Position numbers and translations under genes: made by a program
Shown here: piece by piece, positions 1-7,026 of the stretch
Layout: each line of letters opens with the position of its first letter
Position numbering within the stretch: position 1 is the first letter of the stretch
Assembly: GCA_035633215.1 (NCBI GenBank)
Contig: DASQFI010000016.1
Span: 102,196 to 166,195, forward strand
DNA from: DASQFI01 sp035633215
GTDB taxonomy: Bacteria; Acidobacteriota; Vicinamibacteria; Vicinamibacterales; SCN-69-37
DNA: 64,000 nucleotides
Direction of reading: 5' to 3'
The notes under the pieces: model-generated
What the model saw: only the letters and a program-made list of their open reading frames with translations
Told to the model about the DNA's origin: nothing
The model's database searches: none

Positions 1-1285
1 GCGCGAGCGCGAGCCGGACGCCCTCGACGAGCGCGTCGAGATCCTCCTCCGCGCCAAAGTAGCTCGGCGTGATCACCGGCGCCGCCGTTGGATCGGCGGA
101 CCGCAGACGAACCATGCCCCGGCTGCGAGGCTGGCTGACCGCCACCGTCAGCGTGACGAATGGATCGACGACGTCGAGACCGCGGCCGACGTAGAACTGG
201 AGATCGGGCGGCAGTGGCGACACGCCGCGCCGCGAGTACGTGAAGAGCCCGGCTGACACCGTGGACGGCGCCATCGGCTGCCGCGCGTTCCAGCGCACCG
301 AGACGCGCGGGTGATCGTGCAGGTTCGCACCGACGCCGGGGAGATCGGCCGTGACTTCGATGCCGTGCGAGCGAAGCTCGTCGGCGGGCCCGATGCCGGA
401 AAGCATCAGGATCTTGGGAGACTCGATGACGCCGGCCGAGACGATGACCTCGCGCGCGACGGTCACGCGCTCGACACTTTTGGCGCGTCCGACTTCAACT
501 CCGGACACACGGCGGCCAGTCATCGTCAATCGCAGGACGCGGCTGTCCGGCCACACCACCAGATTCGGCCGCTTGAGGACTGGCGAGAGGAACGCCGTGG
601 CCGCCGAGTGGCGCCGCCCGTTGCGGATGTTTTTCTGGTAGTAGCCCGCGCCCTGTTCCTGCTGCGGACCGTTGAAATCCCAATCCGCCCGGCCGCCGAA
701 CCCGAGCTCGCGCGCCGCCGCGAGAAACGCGATGTGGCCGGCGTGCGGATCGGTCGTGTCCGAGACAGCCAGGGGCCCGCCGGAGCCGTGATGGTCCGAG
801 CGCCCGCGCGAGTTGTCCTCGGCGCGCAGGAAATACGGCAACACCTCCCGATACGCCCAAGACGCGCCGACGTCTTCCGCCCAGGCGTCATAGCACAACT
901 GGTGCCCGCGCACGTACGCCATGGCGTTGAGCGCGCTCGAACCGCCGTACGTCCGCCCGCGCGGCCATTTGAGGCTCCGTCCGGCCAAACCCGGATCCGG
1001 TTCCGTCGAGTAGTTCCAGTCCACGGGCGTGCCCATCAGCGACGTCCACTTGCCTGGCACGGGAATCAGCGGATGCACGTCCGGCCCGCCCGCCTCGATG
1101 AGCAGCACCCGCGTGTGCGGATCGGCGCTCAGCCGATTCGCAATCACGCACCCGGACGACCCGGCGCCGATGACGACGTAGTCGAACGCGTGCGAGTGAT
1201 TCTGGGACGGACCCGACTGACGGGACACGGCAAGACCGCCGAGCATCAGAGCGGTATCTTGCAGGAAACGGCGGCGGGTGGACAT
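1..1285 (-). CDS. GMC-family FAD oxidoreductase (choline dehydrogenase-like), C-terminus cut by window edge
   Basis: The reading frame runs from an ATG at 1285 to the window edge without a stop. It starts MSTRRRFLQDTALMLGG, a twin-arginine-type signal, so export as a folded flavoprotein is likely. A Rossmann FAD motif follows (VVIGAGSSGC, about residues 37-46), then the GMC signatures WPRGRTYGGSSALNAM and, further on, VIVSAGVIESPKILMLSGIG. About 428 codons are visible; the family is usually 500-600 residues, so the C-terminal His catalytic segment lies outside. GMC enzymes oxidise alcohols using FAD; the substrate here cannot be told. It is divergent from the PadR/ADOP pair. Confidence 0.9.
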   Translation of the reverse strand, partial: MSTRRRFLQDTALMLGGLAVSRQSGPSQNHSHAFDYVVIGAGSSGCVIANRLSADPHTRVLLIEAGGPDVHPLIPVPGKWTSLMGTPVDWNYSTEPDPGLAGRSLKWPRGRTYGGSSALNAMAYVRGHQLCYDAWAEDVGASWAYREVLPYFLRAEDNSRGRSDHHGSGGPLAVSDTTDPHAGHIAFLAAARELGFGGRADWDFNGPQQEQGAGYYQKNIRNGRRHSAATAFLSPVLKRPNLVVWPDSRVLRLTMTGRRVSGVEVGRAKSVERVTVAREVIVSAGVIESPKILMLSGIGPADELRSHGIEVTADLPGVGANLHDHPRVSVRWNARQPMAPSTVSAGLFTYSRRGVSPLPPDLQFYVGRGLDVVDPFVTLTVAVSQPRSRGMVRLRSADPTAAPVITPSYFGAEEDLDALVEGVRLALA

Positions 1286-1330
1286 TGGGAAACGATTTTA
1301 CTGACTCGCGCCGGACGGTGCGTTTGGAAA

Positions 1331-1374
1331 GATTGTCTTGAACAATACTATATTGACAAATACAATTCGTCCCG
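1331..1374. promoter_or_regulatory. AT-rich promoter/possible PadR operator
   Basis: The short gap between the GMC gene and padR is unusually AT-rich for this window. It holds the inverted pair TTGTC (1333-1337) and GACAA (1355-1359), plus TATATTGACA. PadR-type regulators usually bind dyads over their own promoter, so autoregulation of the PadR/ADOP pair is a reasonable inference. No binding site has been demonstrated. Confidence 0.35.
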
Positions 1375-1707
1375 ATGGCTCAGCAGCTAAAGTCGCACTG
1401 GTACCACATCCTGCTTTCGCTCGCCGGCGGCGCGCGCCATGGCCTGGCGATCGCGCGCGACGTCCGGCAGTCGTCGACCGGCGGCCTTCGACTCTGGCCC
1501 GCGACCCTCTACGGATCGCTCGAAGCGCTGTCGGACCTCGGCTGGATTGAAGAGATCGACGATCCCAGCCGGCGTCCGGACGCGAGCGAGCGAAAGCGCT
1601 ACTACGGCATCACGCGCGCCGGACGGGCGGCGCTCGACGGCGAGACGCAACGGCTGGCGGATCTCGTGCGGCTGGCGCGCGCGGTCAGCCGGCGACAGGG
1701 CGTATGA
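1375..1707 (+). CDS. PadR-family transcriptional regulator
   Basis: This is a 110-residue winged-helix protein with the PadR layout: LSLAGGARHGLAIARDV, then LYGSLEALSDLGWIEE, then the wing segment KRYYGITRAGRAAL. The length fits short PadR proteins. Its stop overlaps the start of the downstream permease (ATGA), so the two are translationally coupled. This PadR-ADOP pairing is characteristic of Acidobacteriota. It probably represses the pair and responds to a small molecule or membrane stress; the ligand is unknown. Confidence 0.92.
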   Translation: MAQQLKSHWYHILLSLAGGARHGLAIARDVRQSSTGGLRLWPATLYGSLEALSDLGWIEEIDDPSRRPDASERKRYYGITRAGRAALDGETQRLADLVRLARAVSRRQGV

Positions 1708-4361
1708 CCGGCGACTCGGCGCGGCGATGGTATCGCCGCCTGCTTCACCTGGCCCCTCCGCGGCTGCGTGCGCGGCACGGCGCCGAAATGGAAGAGGCCT
1801 TCCTACATGCCTGGGGCGAGGCGCGCGGCGCCGGTCCACTCGCCGCCGCCGGTGTGTGGCTCCGGGCCGCCGGCGATCTGCTGATGGCCTCTCTTCGCGC
1901 GCTGATCGGCTCGGGACAACGAGCCGGCGCGTTCCCATCCGAAAGGCGGTCCTGGATGCTCGGCACTGAACTCCGCTATGCCTTCCGATCGTTTCGCCGC
2001 CAACGCAGCGCGACGGCGCTCGTCGTCACGATGCTGACGCTCGGGATTGCCGCCAACATCGTCGTGTTCAGCCTGATCAATTCGCTGTTCCTGCGCCCGT
2101 TCCAGTTCGCCGAGCCCGATCGCCTCGTGTACTTCAACGAGAGAGCGCCACGCTGGAATCTCGAGCGTGTCGGCATCAACTATCCGGACTTCGTGCAGTG
2201 GCGCAAGGACGCCCGCGTGTTCGAGAGCCTTGCGCTGTATTCGGACACCAGCTTCAACCTCGCCGACGACCAGGGCGCGTTGCGCATCCTCGGCGGGCAA
2301 CTCACGTACGACTTCCTGACGGTGGTTGGCTTGCGGCCGATCGTCGGCCGGTTCTTCACGGCGGAGGAAGATCGACCGAATGCCGCGCGCGTCACGGTGA
2401 TCTCCGAGCGCATGTGGCGCGATCGGTTCGGCGCGGACCCGAGCGCTGTCGGGAAGACGCTGCGCTTGAACGGCATCCCGCACGAGATCGTGGGCGTGTT
2501 GCCGCGCGCCGCGGAGTTTCCGTTCGAAGCCCTGGCGTGGGTGCCGCTCGCCGGAGATCCGAATCAGGAAGGCCAAAGCTACAGCTGGGACGGGATCGGG
2601 CGGCTCAAGCCGGGCGTCTCCGCGCAGGAAGCGGAGACCGACCTGCTTCGCGCGCATCAACCGATCTGGGAAACGAAGGACAAGGACAAGAACGTCTCAC
2701 CGCTGGTGAGGCCCCTTCGAGAAGAACTGGTCCAGGACTTCGGAACGATCGCAACGGCGCTGTTTGCCGCGGTGACGCTGCTTCTGGCGATCGCGTGCGC
2801 CAACGTCGCGGCGGTGATGCTCGCGCGGGCGATTGCCCGCCGCCGCGAAATGGGCATCCGGCTGGCGGTCGGCGCCAACCGGCTGCGGCTCCTGCGGCAG
2901 CTCTTCGTCGAGAACGTCCTGCTCGCCATCTTCGGCGGCATCGCCGGCGTGGCGGTCGGACGCTGGGCGTTTCATCTGCTGGTCACGTCGGTCGGCGACG
3001 GGCTGCCTTACTGGGTCTCACCGGCGCTCGACGGCCGCATCGTCGCCTTTTCGGTGCTGCTGACCGTCGCGACGACCGTGTTGTTCGGGTGGGCGCCGGC
3101 GCTGCACGCGGTGCGTGGCGACTTGCGCAGCGCGATGAACGACTCGGTCGGCGGAACGACCGCGTCGCCGGGTGGACGTCGCACGCTCACGTGGCTCGTG
3201 GCGGCGGAATTCACGATCGCTTCGATCCTCCTGGCGGGCGGAGGGCTGCTCTTCCGCGCCTTCGACCAGGTGCGGCACGTCAATCCCGGCTTCTCTGCCG
3301 ATCATGTCCTGACGTTCTCCGTCGCGCTGCCGTCGGCGAACTACAAGGATGGCCCAGCCCGCATCGCGTTCTGGGATCGACTGCTGGAGCGACTGCGGGC
3401 GACACCCGGCGTCGAGGCCGCCTCCGTGATCACGTGTCCGCCGCTCTCGTGCCACTGGGGAAACTTCTATCGGATCGAGGGCCGGCCGCCGCTGAAGCCG
3501 GGCGAATCCAACCCCGTGGTGCTCACCCGCGTCGCCAGCGACGGCTACTTCGAGTCGATGAAGATCCGGCTCAAGGCCGGCCGCTTCTTCACACCGGAGG
3601 ACGGCCGTACCGGCAGCCCACAGGTCGTCATCGTCAACGAGAACTTCGTGCGGACCTTCTGGCCGACGGAAACGGACGTCATCGGGAAGCGGATCGCCTT
3701 CAACGGCCCGAAGAACCCATGGATGGACGTGATCGGCGTCACGGGCGAAGTCAAGCACTACGGGCTCGAACAGCCGATGCGTCCGGGCCTGTACTTCCCC
3801 GCGCAGATGCTGCCGGAGCGGACCGGCGGGATGGCGGTGATGATCCGTACGGCGGGCGACCCCGAAGCGTTCACGCCGACGGCACGATTGATCGTCCAGC
3901 AGCTCGATCCGACGCTTCCGCTTTACCGCATTCGGACGATGGAACAGGCGCTCGCGAGGTCGATGCAGACGCGCGCGGTGTACTCGTGGATGCTGGCCGT
4001 GTTCGCAGGTCTCGCGCTGGTGCTGGCGCTCGGCGGCACGTACGGCGTGACGTCGTACCTCGTGACCCAACGCACGCGGGAGATCGGCATCCGGATGGCG
4101 ATGGGCGCCGGGGCGGCCGACATCGTCCGATCAATCCTGCGCGGCAGCCTGACGGCGATCGTGATCGGCATGGTGCTCGGCCTGGCTTCCGTCGTCGGCC
4201 TCGCGCGCCTGCTCGGCGACATGCTCTTCGGCGTGCCGCCGCACGATCCGTTGATTCATGCGACGGCGGCGGTCGCGCTGATCCTCGCGGCGATTTTGGC
4301 GAACTGGCTGCCGGCCAGACGGGCGGCACGTACAGATCCAATGGTGTCACTGAAGATCTGA
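1704..4361 (+). CDS. ADOP-type ABC transporter permease (duplicated MacB/FtsX architecture)
   Basis: This 885-residue protein starts with a soluble ADOP-specific N-terminus (about 1-80, containing RARHGAEMEEAFLHAW). It then has two MacB-PCD plus FtsX-permease repeats. The first FtsX block includes NVAAVMLARAIARRREMGIRLAVGA; the second includes TYGVTSYLVTQRTREIGIRMAMGA near the C-terminus, ending DPMVSLKI. Length and architecture match acidobacterial duplicated orphan permeases, which lack a neighbouring ATPase gene, as is the case here. The substrate is unknown; MacB relatives act in efflux or envelope stress. Confidence 0.93.
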   Translation: MTGDSARRWYRRLLHLAPPRLRARHGAEMEEAFLHAWGEARGAGPLAAAGVWLRAAGDLLMASLRALIGSGQRAGAFPSERRSWMLGTELRYAFRSFRRQRSATALVVTMLTLGIAANIVVFSLINSLFLRPFQFAEPDRLVYFNERAPRWNLERVGINYPDFVQWRKDARVFESLALYSDTSFNLADDQGALRILGGQLTYDFLTVVGLRPIVGRFFTAEEDRPNAARVTVISERMWRDRFGADPSAVGKTLRLNGIPHEIVGVLPRAAEFPFEALAWVPLAGDPNQEGQSYSWDGIGRLKPGVSAQEAETDLLRAHQPIWETKDKDKNVSPLVRPLREELVQDFGTIATALFAAVTLLLAIACANVAAVMLARAIARRREMGIRLAVGANRLRLLRQLFVENVLLAIFGGIAGVAVGRWAFHLLVTSVGDGLPYWVSPALDGRIVAFSVLLTVATTVLFGWAPALHAVRGDLRSAMNDSVGGTTASPGGRRTLTWLVAAEFTIASILLAGGGLLFRAFDQVRHVNPGFSADHVLTFSVALPSANYKDGPARIAFWDRLLERLRATPGVEAASVITCPPLSCHWGNFYRIEGRPPLKPGESNPVVLTRVASDGYFESMKIRLKAGRFFTPEDGRTGSPQVVIVNENFVRTFWPTETDVIGKRIAFNGPKNPWMDVIGVTGEVKHYGLEQPMRPGLYFPAQMLPERTGGMAVMIRTAGDPEAFTPTARLIVQQLDPTLPLYRIRTMEQALARSMQTRAVYSWMLAVFAGLALVLALGGTYGVTSYLVTQRTREIGIRMAMGAGAADIVRSILRGSLTAIVIGMVLGLASVVGLARLLGDMLFGVPPHDPLIHATAAVALILAAILANWLPARRAARTDPMVSLKI

Positions 4362-4507
4362 AAAGCGTCTGTCTGTCGCCGGACCCATTGATCGATCGCT
4401 CTATCGCGCTATTGAAAACCTTGCTTGTTGGCTTTGTCCAAGCGCGGGGCGGCAGCCCCCGCGAGGTTCTTCAATAGATCGATAGAGCGATAGATCGATC
4501 GATCAAT
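4343..4507. repeat. ATCGAT-rich long hairpin repeat, copy 1
   Basis: The left arm (4387-4416) and right arm (4470-4507) are complementary apart from an 8-nt slippage and two mismatches. Both arms are built from ATCGAT/CTATCG units. The loop carries a GC hairpin (GCGGGGC...GCCCCCGC). A diverged copy lies at 6384-6554, and the similarity begins inside the last codons of the ADOP gene (GGTGTCACTGAAGATCTGA). The element also encodes the C-terminal tail of the opposite-strand thioredoxin gene. Confidence 0.8.
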
Positions 4508-5578
4508 AGATTTGGGTGTTCCATCCTTGATGCTCTTCTTGATCGCGCTCTCGAGATCCGCGATCGTGTCGCGGCCCCAGCCCTGCTTCCGGGTTTGGAC
4601 AATACCTTCCGTGTTGATGACGATGTAGGTCGGAAAGGAATTGACCTGGAACATGCGAATGACCTGGCGGTTCTGGTCGAGGTACTGCGGCCAGTCCATT
4701 TTGGTCTTGCTGATATAGTCGACCCACTTCTCGCGGTCACTGGCCGCGTCGGAGCTGATGCCGAGCATCTCGAAGGGCTCGTCCTTGAATTTCTTGTAGA
4801 GCCGGACCAGATCGGGGGTGGCCGCCCGGCAGGGGCCGCACCAGGTGCCCCAGAAATCAAGCAGCACGGTCTTGCCGACGAGATCTTTGGAGCTGACGTA
4901 ATCGCCTTCGAGCGAGGCGAACGCGTAGTCGGGCGCGAAGTCTTCGCGGCCGCGACGCGGATTCTCGATCATCTTCCGGGCGAGATCGATCTCGGGCGCC
5001 CGCACGCCGCTGTCGATATAGGCCTGGAGCGCGGCAGCTCCTTCCGCGTCGCGGCTTTGCTTGAGCAGCACGATGCCGAGGTTGTACCAGGTGATGGCCG
5101 GCGCTTCGGGCAGGACCAGCGCCGACCGGAAGTCGGCTTCCGCGTCTCGGATCTCCTTGGCGGTGTTCTTGTCGGCCAGGCTGAACAGGGCCATCCCGCG
5201 CTGGTTCAGAAGCATGGCCTGGAGCTGGCGGTCGTCTGCGACGTGCTTCAGACCTTCGGCGCAGCTTTCCGCGCCGCTCTTGAACGCGCCCAGGCCTTGA
5301 TAGGCGCGGCCGATTCCGTAGAACGCGGCCGCCGACGTCTTCTTCTGGATCGCGTTGGCCTGCTTGAAGGCGTCGAGCGCCTCCTCGAAACGCCGGGCCT
5401 TCAGCGCCGCCTCACCTTTCTGCATGGCGGCGGTGAATTTGGGATCGGGACTCGATTGATCCTGACGCGCCTGCGCCGGGCTCGTCAGAAGCGCGCCCAG
5501 GACTACCGCTATGACTATCGATGGGACAAGTATCCGGCGAATGACCCGCGGATGCTCCCTAGCCATCGGGCACCTCAA
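4409..5578 (-). CDS. TlpA-like thioredoxin-fold protein with N-terminal TPR region
   Basis: The protein has 389 residues with a signal/anchor segment near 15-37 (ILVPSIVIAVVLGALL). TPR-like helices span about 45-200. A TlpA/ResA thioredoxin domain has active site WCGPC (Cys247, Cys250) and a cis-Pro region FPTYIVIN. It is likely a periplasmic disulfide reductase/oxidase tethered to the membrane. An in-frame ATG at 5566 is an alternative start. The last 30 or so residues (from about SIDRSIYRSIDLLKN) are read through the hairpin repeat at 4387-4507 and are probably not ancestral. Confidence 0.88.
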   Translation of the reverse strand: MRCPMAREHPRVIRRILVPSIVIAVVLGALLTSPAQARQDQSSPDPKFTAAMQKGEAALKARRFEEALDAFKQANAIQKKTSAAAFYGIGRAYQGLGAFKSGAESCAEGLKHVADDRQLQAMLLNQRGMALFSLADKNTAKEIRDAEADFRSALVLPEAPAITWYNLGIVLLKQSRDAEGAAALQAYIDSGVRAPEIDLARKMIENPRRGREDFAPDYAFASLEGDYVSSKDLVGKTVLLDFWGTWCGPCRAATPDLVRLYKKFKDEPFEMLGISSDAASDREKWVDYISKTKMDWPQYLDQNRQVIRMFQVNSFPTYIVINTEGIVQTRKQGWGRDTIADLESAIKKSIKDGTPKSIDRSIYRSIDLLKNLAGAAAPRLDKANKQGFQ

Positions 5579-5665
5579 GGGAATCGATCTATCGGTTGAT
5601 CGATTTATCGGTCAATTGGAAGAGAGCATCTTGCGCCCTACTGCAAGGCCCGTCAAGGGGTTGTG

Positions 5666-6115
5666 TCAGGAGCCATGCTCTTGCGCGTCGAACTCGAACG
5701 TTTGAACAAGCTGGATGTGGCCTGCGACTGCCGGCACGTTCCTCAAGGCAGCATCGAGCCGGTCATCTGCGGTAAGTGCGCGCGTGTTGAGTCGAACGGC
5801 CAGCGCGACGTACATCGAGTCGTACACCGTTCGCCCGGTGGCGTTCGCGAGCGCATATGCGTCGTCGGCGAGCGCTCGGCACGACACGGTCTCAACCGCG
5901 ATCCGCCCCATGTCTGCGACGAGCTGCCGCCCTTCATCCGCGGCCAGCTCTTTGCGGCGGACCTTTTTCCAGATCGTGTTGGCCGTCTCGGCGAAGAGCA
6001 GATCGGGGGCAAGGTACTCGTGCGGCAGCGTGAGCAGCCGTCGTGCGGCGTCGCTGTGAATCTCCGGAACGAACCACTTGACCACGACGCTGGCGTCGAT
6101 GACGAAGACGCTCAC
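5666..6115 (-). CDS. VapC-type PIN-domain ribonuclease toxin
   Basis: This 149-residue PIN protein begins at a GTG that overlaps the antitoxin stop (GTGA), so the pair is coupled. The acidic metal-binding residues are in place: Asp7 (FVIDAS), Glu43 (FAETAN), Asp99 (TVYDSMYVALA) and Asp117/118 (LTADDRL). VapC toxins are Mg-dependent RNases; the target RNA cannot be predicted. No truncation is seen, so it is likely functional. Confidence 0.92.
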   Translation of the reverse strand: MSVFVIDASVVVKWFVPEIHSDAARRLLTLPHEYLAPDLLFAETANTIWKKVRRKELAADEGRQLVADMGRIAVETVSCRALADDAYALANATGRTVYDSMYVALAVRLNTRALTADDRLDAALRNVPAVAGHIQLVQTFEFDAQEHGS

Positions 6116-6345
6116 CGGGTGTCACGGTCCTCGCGAATGAGCGCGGCGCTGTCTGACTGCGTCGATGCCCGCAGGCGCTTCAGCCAGTGGGCCGACAAGC
6201 GTCGCGTTTCGGCGAGGCGCCGGGCACTGGCATTGCGGAGCACGTTGTGGATTTCCGCTTGCAGCGACCGCCCGTGCGCCTTGGCGGCGGCCTTCAATCG
6301 CTTCAAGACCTCTTCATCCAGGTTTCGGACCAACAGGTTCGCCAT
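6112..6345 (-). CDS. FitA/VapB-like ribbon-helix-helix antitoxin
   Basis: The protein is 77 residues, starting MANLLVRNLDEEVLKRLKAAA. This is the Arc/FitA-type ribbon-helix-helix pattern: a short beta strand, then helices with GRSLQAEIHNVL. The in-frame ORF continues upstream through the 6384-6554 repeat, but the ATG at 6345 is preferred. It sits just downstream of a perfect palindrome and gives the normal family length. It should neutralise the downstream PIN toxin and, with it, repress the operon. Confidence 0.9.
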   Translation of the reverse strand: MANLLVRNLDEEVLKRLKAAAKAHGRSLQAEIHNVLRNASARRLAETRRLSAHWLKRLRASTQSDSAALIREDRDTR

Positions 6346-6362
6346 CACATGACTCCCAAGAC

Positions 6363-6381
6363 TGGTATCACAATGATACCA
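6363..6381. promoter_or_regulatory. Palindromic operator of the VapBC pair
   Basis: The inverted repeat TGGTATCA-CAA-TGATACCA is perfect, with 8-bp arms and a 3-bp spacer. It begins 18 bp upstream of the antitoxin start. Ribbon-helix-helix antitoxins bind such dyads for conditional autoregulation, so this is the likely operator. Confidence 0.75.
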
Positions 6382-6383
6382 CT

Positions 6384-6554
6384 GGTGTCGCTGAGGATCT
6401 GAAAGACGCGGGTCTATCGCCGCATACATTGACCGATTGAACGATCGATCTATCGATCCATTGAAACCCTCGCGTGTCGCCTCAGTCAGCGCGCGGGGCA
6501 GCAGCCCCACCATGTCTTCAATAGATCGATAGATCGATCATTCAATCGATCAAT
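6384..6554. repeat. ATCGAT-rich long hairpin repeat, copy 2
   Basis: Arms 6428-6465 and 6517-6554 are 38 nt each and complementary at 34 positions. The loop holds GCGCGGGGCAGCAGCCCC, matching the loop of copy 1. The 5' part (GGTGTCGCTGAGGATCTGA) resembles the last codons of the ADOP gene. Read from 6376 it gives I-P-L-V-S-L-R-I-stop, so a remnant of a second ADOP 3' end is possible. Confidence 0.8.
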
Positions 6555-6575
6555 GTGTTTATCATTTCACTCCCC

Positions 6576-6944
6576 ATGTCGCTCGATCAGGTTCGCCAGT
6601 TCTGCCGCTCCCTGCCCGATGTCGCGGAGGACGTGAAGTGGGGCAACGACCTCGTGTTCACGGTCGGCGGCAGGATGTTCTGCGTCATCTGCCTCGAGCC
6701 GCCGCACCAGGTCGCGTTCAAATGCACGTCTGACAGCTTTGCCACGCTCGTCGAACAGCCAGGGCTGATTCCCGCGCCCTACCTGGCCCGGGCGATGTGG
6801 GTGCAGGAGCGGGAGCTTGGCGCGGCCCTGGGGCACCGCCAACGGGACGCCTTGATCCGGACGTCGTACGAGCTCGTCAAGGCGAAGCTGCCGAAACGCC
6901 GAAGGGCGGCGGTAGCGGCGCGCCGACGCGCGCCGAAGCGGTGA
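6576..6944 (+). CDS. MmcQ/YjbR-family protein
   Basis: The protein is about 122 residues from ATG 6576 (MSLDQVRQFCRSLPDVAEDVKWG). An upstream ATG at 6555 is rejected because it abuts the hairpin repeat. The YjbR signature is present: FTVGGRMFCVICLEPP, then FKCTSDSFATLVEQPGLIPAPYLARAMWV, then LIRTSYELVKAKLPKR. The family has a CyaY-like fold and is often called DNA-binding; the biological role is poorly known. The C-terminal tail is Arg/Ala-rich and may not be conserved. Confidence 0.88.
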   Translation: MSLDQVRQFCRSLPDVAEDVKWGNDLVFTVGGRMFCVICLEPPHQVAFKCTSDSFATLVEQPGLIPAPYLARAMWVQERELGAALGHRQRDALIRTSYELVKAKLPKRRRAAVAARRRAPKR

Positions 6945-7026
6945 CGCGGCGCGCCCCAACGCGAGACAAGCAACAACCGCGGTCCTATAATGATTGCGTC
7001 AGTACCATATCGTAGCGGAGGCGCGA

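Noticed and set aside
4387..6554. ATCGAT repeats as a CRISPR array
   Set aside because: Units are short, irregular and palindromic, with no unique spacers and no cas genes nearby.
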